Shown here piece by piece: positions 22,760-34,221 of a stretch of DNA of 64,000 bases. Made by a program: the position numbers and the translations under genes. The stretch's first letter is position 1. The number at the start of each line of letters is the position of its first letter. The DNA is from Climacium dendroides. Taxonomy: Eukaryota; Streptophyta; Bryopsida; Hypnales; Climaciaceae. The stretch covers positions 1,525,501-1,589,500 of the forward strand of contig OX467083.1 in NCBI GenBank assembly GCA_950106755.1. Direction: 5' to 3'. The notes below the pieces were generated by a model. It worked only from the letters and a program-made list of their open reading frames with translations. It searched no databases and was not told the DNA's origin.

Positions 22760-25659
22760 GCTTTCAACTCTCTTAAGTTGCCTGGGAATAATATTGTGGC
22801 CGTGTGAATTGTTGAAAACTGACATGAGATTGTAGGATAATGTTAATGAACGAAATAAATTCACTTCTTTAAATGCCGCTAGATTTACGAATCTTCAATC
22901 TTTGGATTCAAGTTATTTAGTATCATGTTTACTTTCCAGCTTGGAGAAAAGGTGACTTTCTTTCTTTTTCTTTTGTTGAATTGGAAAGACAAATAATGAT
23001 TTGTATGTTGACCAACCTAAACCAGAATTAGAAAACCCACTGTAGAAGGTTCTTTTTAATTGTAGTCTATTTCACAACACATCGTATCAGACTGGTCCAA
23101 AATGGGCATGGTTTCTTTGCTACCAAATATTTGAATTTACCTATTAGTGTTTGAACTAAAATGAAAAAAATGAGCTTGGATCTCCTCGCTTATAATAGAG
23201 CTTCCAAAACATTTTCTATGGGTATATTTTGCTACCTTCCTACTGATTCTTTTTGCTTTCTACAATTATGAGAGCGGTCACTTTGGGCCACTTACGCATT
23301 TTGTAATAGACTGCACTTTTTAAAAAATTCTTATCTTTTCCTAGTGTCTTTTGTTTTCCACTCCTTATGTGCAAATTCTACTCGGGGGTTCACTCTTGGT
23401 GGCTGATGCGTAAGTGAAATATTTCAATGCAGTGAAGCAAGGTTAGGTTAGACTTGAATTAGGATATGTTCACACCTGGTATTAGGGGTGATGTTTGCGA
23501 TGTGAATCAAGTCTAGAAGAAGATCTAAATTTGTTCCTAAAACCCTCAATAACAACACTCTTAACACCAAATGAGAACATACCTTTAGTCATGAAAAAAA
23601 AGTAGCCCTTAACCCCCAAACAATGAGCCCTTTACTGTGAAAATCATCTGTTTGGGTACCATGTGAATTGTTGGCTTAAAAAAAATGAAAAAAATGAAAA
23701 AGCACTTATTAGGAGACAAACTGTAAAAGGCATTTCCTTTTCCCACAAAATTTCGAGGATGAATTGTTGCACTTTTATCCTACATACAGTAGATAGATTC
23801 TTTATCATTCATCAACTAGAAAATGGTTGCCGTGTCATTTAAGGGTTAATTTAAACTTGGGCAATTATTGAACCTAGAGATTCAACCATTGTCAGATGTT
23901 GTTACATTCGATAAGTTACCTCATTTTTACCTGCAGACATGGGCTTCACTCAAACAAATGACTATTGCTTCATGTTTAGGATTAACTTGGCCCACACTAC
24001 TAAGTGATAATAATAAGGTAGGAGGCTCAAAGACCAATCTAAAGATGTTTTCATGTATTTCTTCCAATGGAAATATTTTTAGCTCATTTTTTAAACAAAG
24101 AGAAATATATGTGGAATGTAACACAAGTAGTTTCATAATTTTCAAAGCATTATTGAATTACTTATGAATTTTCAAATGAGTTGTGTTGTAGGCACCTATT
24201 TATGACCCTTGGTCTTCCATAAATTATTCCCTTGCAACTTGTAAAAGAAATGAAGCAAGCAAGAAGAATGATTGGCTCTTCCAATAAATAACATTTTTTG
24301 TCTTGATCCATTCAATGACTATAGAGGTCAAGTTAAGGACCATCTCATGTGCATTTTACAACTTATTATAGGGATGATTCTAAATGCTAGAGTGGATTTC
24401 AAACCTCCTACCTTATAGCATATTGGCAAAAGGGTTCATGTTGATATATTTTAGCTATGGGAGTCATTGAATAGGACAAGTTGCATGTAGAATAACAATG
24501 TATAAGCATATGACTTTAATAAAGCATCTAACTTCAATTCTTTTGTACTATTGTTTTGTTGAATCATTATTTTTTGTGAATATTGAATATGTGCACCCAA
24601 ACTTTAAAAATTTGTTTTGTTGAATCACTATTTTTTGTGAATATTGAATGTGTGCACCTATATTTTAAAAATAGGTGTAACCTAATATAGAATCCTAACT
24701 CGTGGTGCACCTAGGCAAAAAGAAATTGGCAAATAGTTTTGGTTTATAACCTAATTCATATCCTCAAAATGGTCGCTATTGCATACAACTATGGGTATTC
24801 ATAAGTTGTGTTGAATGCATGAACTAGTATAATACAACTATATATAAGAGCATAATTAAATCCAACTCTTAGTCTCATTAATTGGTGAAAGTAGCTTGAA
24901 GTATGCATGTAAAATATAGGTGAAGCAGACGAACAACTTTACACTTAAAATCTTGGTGCATATTTATTCCAACTTTTATTTTGTCACTTCTATTGGTGTA
25001 GTTATGCCCACTAAATATCACTCAAAATGTCCACACATAATTTTCAAAGTTTTGAACGTGTGACACTTGAAATATTCAAAATGTGCTGTTGTAGATTCAA
25101 AATGCATACCAACCAATTAATTAGAAAGGAAGTGCATAATTCTTCTTCACATTCTTTATATCCCTTATTTTGGCTTTAATTCAAACACACAATTTCCCCA
25201 ATTACACCCTAAACCCATTAGAGCATCCCACATTGTCCTTTGAATGGCAATAGCAAATGCTAATTTGATAGTCCTTCGCTGAGTGGACAAAATTTTGATC
25301 CCTTGCCCCTTGCTAATTGACATGATGAATGAATGGGCCCAAGGAATTTTGAACTCTCCCCTACTATATAGGCCATCTTTGGAGGACTCTTCAATAGGAA
25401 AAAACAGACTAAAAAAATTTGAAGGACAATAAGGGATGCTCTTACATCACTCATGGTCCTCACGTCCTCATCAACATTATTTTGTACACATGCATGTGGC
25501 AAAAGTGCATCCATTGCCAATTTTATAAACACTTGCATTTTTTTTTATCAGATTGCGTGGAACACATCCTAGATTGCTTCTCTGCTAAGGAAATCCAATG
25601 ACCTTTTCATTTGCAAGGACCAATTCTCCCACCATTGATGATCCTAAGCATTTGGCAAT
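22760..25659. other. Intergenic AT-rich region
   Basis: Searched by eye for the missing anamorsin exon (CxxC...CPY coding) without success. A 99-codon frame at 23868-24167 has no recognisable features. A 61-bp tandem duplication lies at 24551. Confidence 0.45.
24551..24672. repeat. 61-bp tandem duplication
   Basis: Two adjacent units start TTGTTTTGTTGAATCA and run through TTTTTTGTGAATATTGAAT and GTGTGCACC-type sequence, with a few substitutions between them. Confidence 0.8.
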
Positions 25660-25763
25660 TTCCCCGATTGACCATTTGCAAGGTTGCTACCATGAATAAG
25701 GTGAATTTTTTCTGGTATATGATTACATGCCACAAGGCAACCTCAACAAGGATTTGTTCCAAT
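25660..25763 (+). pseudogene. Short inverted fragment of a receptor-kinase domain
   Basis: The plus strand encodes HLQGCYHE, a stop, then GEFFLVYDYMPQGNLNKDLF. This is the hinge segment of plant lectin receptor kinases, where LxGxCHExxEFFLVYDYMPxGSL is usual. It is the inverted partner of the minus-strand relic that begins at 25764; the two arms (25676-25758 and 25768-25850) mirror around 25763. It is too short and broken to function. Confidence 0.75.
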
Positions 25764-27215
25764 GTGGGAGCAGAGCTTGTTGAGGCTGCCTTGCGGCATG
25801 TAGTCATACACCAAAAAAAACTCGCTTCATTCGTGGCATCAGCCCTGCAAATGCACCAGATTGTGGTGACGGATCTTGCCGATGATCACACCTCCGCTAG
25901 AATTTCATGCTCGCCTAGACGGGCTCGAACTGTTGGTTGCCCGGCAAAAAGGAAGCCTTTGTACACACTTCCGAAGCCTCCTCGCCCCAGCGCTGGCTTG
26001 GGGTCTAAGTTCTTCGTGGCCATGGCCAGTTCCTTATATGTGAACTTGTGCGGATCCGCGTCTCCCAAGTTGTCCGGGTCAATTTCGAACTTCCACCCAC
26101 GCCTCTCCACCCACCGAGAGTAACACTTTGTAAAGCAGTGCGTAGATGGCCGCCATGGCGTAGAGCGACACCAGAATCGCCCCCAGCCTGACTTCGAATG
26201 GGTGCCACTGGAACCAAGAGAGTCGGGGATACTCAGTGCATGGCATCGAGGCACTGGGTTTAGCAGGCGAGGTGAAATTCGACGTCCTCAGAGTCCAAGG
26301 TTATAATTCTATAGCTACAGAAGCAGTTGATAAGGCAGAGGCTCCATTTCTTGGATAGACAAATTCAGAAGTGAAGCCGACACACAGTACATGTGTTCAT
26401 GCATTGAGCACATTAGAGAGATCGACCTGGACAGTGAGGAAATTATCGGGCATCATCATGATCTCATTATACGATATCACAGATGGTCCCGGTCACTCTT
26501 CGTCGCTCAGAGGACAGTCGGGGTCACTGACATCAGCCGTGCTAACATTCAGAGTTTGCGTTAAAGGATCATAATCGATCCGCACTTGCAACTGCCAGTA
26601 TCCACTGATGCTTCTTGGTCCCTCTAGGAGATGCCAACTGGTCGAATTCATGCTGTTGATGTCGATCTCGACGTGAAACCCTCCATCCGGGTCCGAGAAC
26701 TCACTGCGGGCTCTTCACCAAGTTGAATTCGACTGCAAAAGTGTGCGATTCAGGGTCGCTGTTGGATGTGTCGTCGAGTAGTCCCAAGTGGCCTCCATCG
26801 CCGCCCAGAGATGCGTTCGGATGGGGAAGCATGGCAAAGTTGAATCCTCCCAGAGTGTTACGTGAGAATACTCCATAACCCAGCTGACTAGGAGGGGACA
26901 TTCCAAGATCTATCATGGCTACGAATTTAGTGCTGAAGGAGAGTTGCGTTCCGGCCAGTTGCGTTCTCATTGAACTGGATCGGTGCTGAGTGGAGACACC
27001 GCTGCGACAGTCCCATACTCGGGATCTCAAACGGAGTCCCGTAACCCATGCTGCATAATCCACAGAAACCCATTATGTTGGGGAAGGGCTCTGACCGTCT
27101 GCTCAGCGTCGGCAACGAAGTTGTCCCGCAACAACATTACAACACAAACCAGCACGATACGACTTACGTCTTGGAGAGGAGCCCCATGAATTGAGTCTTT
27201 CTCGTTCCTTGCCAC
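25764..27215 (-). pseudogene. L-type lectin receptor-like kinase relic
   Basis: Read right to left: a hydrophobic leader (VSRIVLVCVVMLLR); a legume-lectin domain with SFSTKFVAMIDLG, GGDGGHLGLLDD and HTFAVEFNLVKSP; then EFSDPDGGFHVEIDINSMN; a membrane segment (VRLGAILVSLYAMAAIYALL); a juxtamembrane and glycine-loop region with KFTYKELAMATKNL and LGRGGFGSVYKGFL; and a hinge with HHNLVHLQG and FFLVYDYMPQGSLNK. An intact gene would make a plasma-membrane receptor kinase. It is broken by a +1 frameshift between NLVKSPQ and EFSDPDG (near 26700), a further frame break in the N-terminal part, stops after DCPLSDEE and LSNVLNA, another frame change near the glycine loop, and stops in the hinge. Nothing of the catalytic loop remains. 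Confidence 0.85.
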
Positions 27216-28802
27216 TTGAGGCCTTGTAGAGGCCTTGTCTAGAATTCAATTCGCACCAGAATTTGACTTGGGATGAATTCAGCAGTGGTTGAATTGATTT
27301 CGTCCCGACGGACAAACTCTAACTACTGGAACGAAGACAGATCCCACTCACTCAGAGAGAGGAGCTAGAACATGCATTGCAGCATCTTGATTGGAAATGG
27401 CGGAGTTGCTCACAACCACCTGCAGTTGTCTGCTCTGGCGATGCTCCAATTTGGAACATGGAACCAGAAGATGTAAAACTCTTCCCAGATGGAGCAGCAA
27501 GAGGGCCAGGTCTTAGAAGCACAGGCTAGCTAGATACTGAAACTCCAGCCTGTGCGCAATTTGCATTCTTGCAAGGGGGAAGCTCTGGCACTTGGGAAGA
27601 ATCTTGCTCCTGATCGAGTGGCAATGCAAGGCTTGTGAATCGCAACATCAATGCTAATTTTCACTCTGAAATCTTAACTTCAATGGAGGCCATTTTAGGA
27701 TGACAGTCTCTCATTGAGGCACGTTCTTTTGTATAACTCGGGAGTGCTTTAGCACTATGATGCCTTTTTTCTTGACCCTTGTTGGTACTCAAATGTGATA
27801 AATTTTCCAATGTGATTAAAAATAGATATGCCCAAATTCAATCCTAGGCTGTGATGATGGAGGGTGTACATTTTCAGCAAGATTACAGAATGGACCTGTT
27901 TTGCAAATTGGTTATAATTAGGTGCAGTCACCTTAAATTCAAATTTGAATCCAAATTTGATCATCTAGAATTTCCCCTCAGAGATGCCCAGAAACAACTT
28001 AATGTCCACAATACTTACTTCAAAATGTCCACATTAAACATTTAAAACAAATCTACCCACAATATCCTGCTTCAATCAACTTCCCCATGAAGAAGATTCA
28101 AGATCCAAACCTTCGTAAAGGCTTTAGAATCCATCTGACAAAGCGTTTGGGAACGGACCACTAAAACTGCCTAATCCCAACAGCAGATCACAACCTTCTT
28201 AGCACTAGGGAGGTTTCTGCAACGGCATCTGCAAGCCTCTCGTCAAAGTTCAAACCTGTACAACTCAGCGTTTCCCCTTGTAAATGTCGGTGGATGTCGT
28301 CGGTGCAGTGCTTTAATAGAATGAGCGGGGATCTGTTATAAGCGCTGCGTGTTCAGCCCAAGTCACAACCTAAACTTCCCCCGGAACCTCCCTCAAACTC
28401 AAATTGGTAATCGGTAATATAACATGTTCCCTGACGCTGCTCAAGTTTTGGGAATTTAGATCAATAAAATCTTAACCCTTCAGCCAGCCCCTCGGGCTGA
28501 TTTTTCAGTGTATTTTCAGAGACTGACAATAAACTCAAGGATTAAACTTCAACAGCACACTGATTGAACTTACACATGATCTCGCACTTTCTTCAAACTG
28601 TTGCCACGTTATTGGGTAACTCAAATCAGGTATTAGGTTGTGTACAGCGCAGCTCAAATCAGGAGACTGATTGTGGAATGTAGGGTATGATGATAGTTCA
28701 AGTGGCAAACTTGTTCATACGGTATCCAAAATACTGCAATTCTAGTTAGTGTATTGGAATTCTAAAAGCCGCGAGAATAGATTCCCTATCTTCAAAGCTG
28801 AT
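27216..28802. other. Intergenic region
   Basis: Moderately AT-rich, no convincing coding sequence. The right end includes the 3' flank of the metallo-beta-lactamase-fold gene. Confidence 0.45.
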
Positions 28803-31800
28803 TTACACATCAGGGTCATCATCCGTAAGCCATTTCACATATCGTTGGAGCGAATACTCCACCCTGGCTTTCGCATCTTCCATCACTTCGTAGTTCCAAA
28901 ACCCTCCATACACACGCTCAAACGCCCACGGCTTCAGTCGTGCAGCGATGCGGTGGACGTGGCTAGCTGACAAGGGAATGTAGTTGGGGTAGGAACGCAT
29001 CACGCTTACAGTGGTGTGGTCCAACGCATTGACCTGCACAAACATTCAAGAAGAACTTAAAGTATGACTGTCGTAGCTTCAGTGCAAAACCCTAAACCCT
29101 AAACCCTATAACCCTAAACCCTATAACCCTATAACCCTACTTCGTATGACTATCGTAGCTTCAATCCAAACCCTAAACCCTAAACGGAAAGCTTTTCATT
29201 GCGTCTCCATCGTCCCAAGTAGAAGGGAACGAAAAGAACTTTGCTTTCAAATGGGTGTTCGAAAGAATATGAGAGGATTTGGACCTCGACTAACTCCCCA
29301 CATCTGAATTGTGGTGTCAACTTGTAAAACATTCAAACTTTCAGAACCCGCTGTATCATGTAGGAATAGGAATAGGAACATTTTGAAGCAAAGAAGCGTC
29401 CCAATTAAACATAGTAATGACTCTACTGAGAGGAAATGACAATGTTGGGGACAAAGTAGTTGAGAGGAATCGTGCCACTTGTTCATGAAACAATGGGAAC
29501 CATTTCAAGAATATTTCTCAGTAACACACTCTTTGAGCAAGTACAATCAAAAGCTCATTAAATGAGTCCAAATGAAAGCTTACCTGTATGATGTCCCCTG
29601 TTAACAAGGCCCCTTTGCCACCCATGGCATCCGCCCAATGGAGGACTTGGCCTCCTGCAAAGTGGCCTCCCAACTGTATCAAAGTGGCCCCTTCCAGCAC
29701 TCGGAGTGATTCACCAGACCAGAACTTCACATTCTCGTGCTCCCACATCACCCACTTTCGGTCTCTGTACCAGCATTTTCCATGTTAACAAATGGGATCC
29801 TTAAGTATAGTTACAAACAAACACAACCAATCAGTGTCATGACGCGACACTGTTTTGTGAAATCAAGTGAGGGCTCACTATAGGGAAGAAGCAAGCACAA
29901 CAGAAATAATAGACGCAACAAGAACGCCACAACTTTCATGAAATTCAGGAATGAATGAGATTAATCCACTGCTTACTTCTCATGAATGTAAACAGGGACA
30001 TTGCCAAAGACGGAACTCCACTGCGCATTGTTGGCATAATAATGCGGATGGGAAATAGCAATGGCCTTGAGTCCACCCAGTGCTTTTACAATGTCGATGG
30101 TCGCTTCATCGAGGAGCGATACACAATCCCATAAGATGTTCCCATCTGAAACAAGCAGTGCAATGAGATCATTGTCAATGTAACTTCCACCTACAATCGC
30201 CGCGCACCCAAAAATTGCCAACCAAAAATCTCAAACAATGGATAGATATTGAGGAGGAGGATCTAGACCACATAAACATCTATTTGGTTCACGTGCTAGA
30301 TTTCATTATCTATCAAAAAAACTCGGAACTTTTACAACTTTTCGCTTTGGGTATCCCCAAATATTTCATTCTTTGGTACCTTGGAAACCCTCTGTGATTT
30401 GCTATTCGGAATAACACACACTGTGCTTCGCATCAAAAGTGATGATTTAGGGTGTTCCTAGCTTGCACTGGCCCGCAGGCAGTTGCACATCATCTCTTAG
30501 GCCAACTTTCGGACATCATTGCCATGAAATTGTAAAACCCTAGCCACAAAATGCAGGGACACCCGAAATCACAAGGACACCACCCTAGAATCTCAGATAA
30601 TAGGCACACATTGATTAAGAGGAACTACACATCCTCCACATCTGATCAATCGAGAGTTTTTGAACCAAGACTTTGAACCTTCCTAACGTTTGCATATGGT
30701 ATCCAAATGCAACATTCTATGGTGCGTTGAAACCCTCTTCATTTACCAACAACAAAATAACAAAATTTTAACCAGTATAACTATGCATAGCAGCAATTTT
30801 GGGTGTCCTTACGCTCCAACCCTAAACCCTATGAATGCAAGGAGTTACGTGCAGTCTGCACGAGGAAAGCTCGCTGTCCGATGCCGACTTTGGGCTCCGT
30901 GTTGAAAGCGTACAATCCAGGCTCAAACTTGGTCCACTTGTTCATGTAAGTGCCATTCTTCAGCTGAGCGTGACTCGTCCATTGCTGCCCGCCTCTAGTA
31001 CAAAATCAAACCACGGGAATTAACTTCAGCACGCAGCAGGAATGATCCATCTCTTACAACCCCAGGAATCATGTCAACAGTGGGTTTCAGAGAAGTTCAG
31101 AAACACGATTAACGCACTTTCAGACTCATCTTCCTCTAATTACAGAAACGCGGTTTCAATGCCGAAAAGATGAGTTTCCAAATCTGAAAATCGTCACCCA
31201 CTGCATACCAATTTTCAAGTTCGGAAGAGCAGAGGAAGAGTTCGTCAATAGGAAGGAAGGATCCATCTCTTACAACCTCAGGAAACATGTCAATAGTGGG
31301 TTTCAGAGAAGGTCAGAAAGCCAATGAACGTGCTTTTCAGACTACTCTTCCTCTCAATACAGAAATGCGGCTTCAATGCCAAAACACCTTTGATGCGTTT
31401 CCAAAGCTGAAAATCATGACCCACTGGACATCAATTTCCAAATTCGGAAGAGCAGTGGAAGAAGGGACCTGTGTACAATCGGAATTGACAGTTTGTGGAG
31501 ATTTCAGACTCCTCTTCCTCAAAATTCAGAAATACGGTCTCAATGCCCCAAAGCAGACTTTCCAGATCGTGAAAATCGTGACCCAATGGATGTCCATTTC
31601 CAAATTAGGAAGAGCAGTGGAAAAGTGCGTCACATAGGAAGGAAACATCCACTTCTTACAACCCCAGGAACCATGTCAATAGTGGGTTTCAGAAAAATTC
31701 AGAAAACCAAAATTAACTTGATTTCAGCTTCCTCTTCCTCAAAATTCAGAAATGCGGTGGTATCAATGCCCAAAGATGAATTTTCCAATCTTGATAATCA

Positions 31801-32067
31801 CGACTCGCTGGAAATCTACTTCCAGATTTGGAACAGCAGTGGGAGAGTGCGTCATATAGGCTGCGGTACTCCCACGATGAGAAGCTCCCAGGGTGGAACT
31901 GAAGTGGCGACTAGCTCTGCAAGGGAAGACTGGCGGATAGTAGCAGCTTACTTGGGCACCGCTTGGCGTTCGTCAGAGCAGATGGGGCACAGCTGCGGCA
32001 AATTCTCGAGGGGCGAGAATTGCACACCGCAGGCTTTGCAAATGTGGGCTTGATCGGCTGCGTCCAT
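28803..32067 (-). CDS. Metallo-beta-lactamase-fold hydrolase with N-terminal zinc-finger-like module
   Basis: Five exons: 32067-31952, 30994-30849, 30145-29977, 29764-29584 and 29033-28803, coding for 280 residues with consistent phase and GT-AG introns. Residues 10-30 hold paired cysteines (C10, C13, C27, C30: CKAC...CPIC), followed by ERQAVPKGGQQWTSHAQL. Then come FEPGLYAFNTEPKVGIGQRA and FLVQTAHGNILWDC, the SHPHYY motif (119-124), GGHFAGGQVLHW with a second His (178), and GDIIQ (Asp 201). This matches a plant and microbial family of MBL-fold proteins with the same finger-plus-hydrolase architecture; the substrate is unknown. The ATG has a good context (GCCATGGAC). Intron 1 (957 bp) holds a minisatellite and intron 4 holds telomere-type repeats. 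The last residues are WLTDDDPDV. Confidence 0.93.
29062..29185. repeat. Interstitial telomere-type repeat (CCCTAAA and variants)
   Basis: CCCTAAA units mixed with CCCTATAA variants at 29086-29139, and again at 29168-29185. Each block follows a copy of a 20-bp direct repeat, GTATGACTRTCGTAGCTTCA (29062 and 29144), so the whole is an 82-bp tandem duplication. It lies in intron 4 of the metallo-beta-lactamase-fold gene. CCCTAAA is the plant-type telomere sequence. Confidence 0.85.
31040..31862. repeat. Long-unit minisatellite in intron 1 of the MBL gene
   Basis: About four head-to-tail copies of a ~216-bp unit. Landmarks are GATCCATCTCTTACAACC (31044, 31260, and a variant at 31645), ATGTCAAYAGTGGGTTTCAG, TTTCAGACTCCTCTTCCTC, and GGAAGAGCAGTGGAA followed by GTCAYATAGG. 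The third copy lacks its first half. Copies differ by roughly 10-20 percent, so it is not a very recent array. It makes long chance frames on both strands, which are not genes. Confidence 0.85.
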
Positions 32068-33149
32068 GGCGATGGTGACTCAATGGACTCCTCCCGCAGC
32101 AAAGGCGCAGCTCTTCCCTTCGTAAGCGAGGCCGCCTGCCTGATGGAAGACGACGACGTGGCAGATCCATCCACTGCGGCAGTGCCATCTGGTGCTTCGG
32201 CATAGCATGGCAAGGGATCAGGGTCAGGTGTGGTCCAGGCCTCCAGGGAAGGAAAATAAGGGAAAGTAAGCAACAACCTAAGGTAAAAATACCTAAATCC
32301 GTTCACTTGAAGTGAAGAGTGTTTACTAGTAGGGATTTTTTTTTTTTTTTTTTTTCTTGCTTGAAGGTCAATGCAAATCATAATTTTCATTAAAAAAATT
32401 ATATATTTTGGAACTATTTCTAAAAAATTTTGAATTTTTGAAAGTCAAGACCTTCATTTAAAGTCGTCACTTAAAGTGCAATATATAGGTGCGTATTTGA
32501 AGTGCCCCCAAAAAGAACCAAAATCATCTCTATATTTTGCAATCATGTATAAAAACCAAGTATAAAGTTCCAATTGTCCACAAGTACATTTTAATCCCTT
32601 AGGGCTTTGACATCCTAATTCTAAACAATGAACAAAGAGGCTTGGGGGAGGGGAGAGACTTGAAAGAACTTCTCATTCATTTGAACATAATTTTTTTCTT
32701 TTTAATATGTCAATGTTGATGAAATTGGGATAAATAATATATGTTTATAAAAATATAATAGTAGAAATTCAAGCCCAAGGATTCAAAGGCTATTGGATTA
32801 AGGTCCTATTGATTATTATTTTACATTATGTTTTGAAAGTTGGAGACATTGGCTACAAGGAGGATTTAGAACCAAACCAGTAAGACTTTATAAAAAACCT
32901 CTATGTAATAGAATTAGAGGTTTCGAGGGAGAAGCAAGAGATTACGGATCAAATTATCAAGATTAATTTTCTTATTTTAAATCAAATAGACAATTTTTTT
33001 TGGTAAAATCAAGTTTGACCAACTGAAGGTGCATTCAATTTTGAGATGCATAAATTTTAACGAATTAAGGACTAATTAATTACATATTAATTTTTTTTTA
33101 AAGTTCTTTTCAAACACTTACAACCATTGTAGTAACCTTTCCAATGAAT

Positions 33150-33262
33150 TTTTATTGTACTTAATACATGAAAGTCGTGTTCTAGCTGTACATATTAGGA
33201 GCTGCTTATACGATTCAAAACCCCGGAAGACAGGAAAACGACTACCCTGGAAGAAAATTGCA
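33150..33262 (-). repeat. Inverted copy of upstream DNA of the 51.4-kb plastid-type gene
   Basis: Read on the minus strand, CTTCCAGGGTAGTCGTTTTC, CTGTCTTCCGGGGTTTTGAA, then AAGCAGCTCCTAATATGTAC and AGCTAGAACACGA. The same ordered words occur at 51121-51200 on the plus strand: CTTCCAGGGGAGTGGTTTTC, TTGTCTTCCGGGGTTTGAAT, AAGCAGCTCCTAATATTTAT and AGCTGGAACACAA. This is either a dispersed repeat or a duplicated promoter fragment. Confidence 0.7.
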
Positions 33263-33765
33263 TCTATGCACCTACGCCGACAGGCCAAACCGCAAATTCT
33301 GTTTAAATATGCGTCATTCTGACATTGACATTGCCTTGTTGTGTAGATAGAAACCCAAATTAGAATGCAAATTGCACTTCTTCACAACTTACATTAACTG
33401 CGCACCTGTAAGGTAGGATTTCCACCCCCAATCCCTTCCTCGAGGTTCTACCGTGCCATTATAATGAATTTGCGCCAATTTAATGAAATTGGTGTTTACG
33501 CTTCTTGATAGTGAAGATTCGTCATCACAGCAAGTCCGAACTTCGGTGGACGGAGAGATCGAGCCAATTTCGGGAGGAGCTTGGACGGGGATTCCGTGGA
33601 GTGATAATCAACTGGCTGGTTTGGGTTTGCGGTTTGGGGTTTCAGAGTTTAGGGTTTCAGGATTCGATCGATCGCCAAGAAGCCAGGTTCATTCAATTCA
33701 ACTCGACTGGACCGTGTTAAATCCACCGGCCTTCGCACAAGCTATCACCGTGATCGAGTCTCATC

Positions 33766-33996
33766 ATGGCATCGGAAAACAGAATTTGCTGTTGCTCCCT
33801 TTGCTTGGTCAGCTGATGCCAGACCCAAGTAGCGATGTTCACGATGCGTCCTGATCATTTCACCACTTACGACATGTTCCTCCGCCAGTTTCACTACGGC
33901 CTCATCAACTACGACTGCTTTCAGATTCAAATGCACCTGCTTCTACATGTGAAAAAAACCCAACACCTGCTGAAGTATGTGAACCCCAATTCATGA
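33766..33996 (+). pseudogene. Decayed fragment of the PAH-like gene family
   Basis: The plus frame from ATG 33766 has a TGA at codon 17 (33814), then an open stretch with MFTMRPDHFTTYDMFLRQF, GLINYDCFQIQMHLLLH and QHLLKYVNPN, then TGA at 33994. It aligns with residues 34-83 of the protein at 55844-56701 (FTMRPVHFEEYDELVYNF, then ITYGEFRIRMVALLQ). Upstream DNA (TTCGATCGATCGCCA... near 33662) also resembles the 5' flank of that gene. It contains only the first PAH-like repeat, without the hydrophobic segment or the second repeat. It could conceivably be expressed from MFTMRP, but a relic is more likely. Confidence 0.72.
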
Positions 33997-34221
33997 AGTC
34001 GGCAAACTCCCTTGAGATGCGAACTTCAATGTTCATCGTCAATGCATCATTCCAGAAAACTCCGTAAATGTACATGGCTCCTTTTTCACCCACATGATGC
34101 TAAATTTGTGGGGCAGTGAGAAGCGTCTGTTTTTGCTAAATACACAGAGAACCTGGAAACAAGCTAATTACAACGCATAACTGCACAATCAAGGCGATGT
34201 GCACCCAACGGACATCATCTG

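Noticed and set aside
31287..32205. Plus-strand frames of 116-186 codons across the minisatellite and MBL exon 1
   Set aside because: They come from the tandem repeat and from the antisense of the real first exon.
33745..34093. Minus-strand frames of 62-63 codons between the PAH-like relic and TFIIF beta
   Set aside because: They are antisense to the recognisable plus-strand PAH-like fragment or lie in 3' flank.
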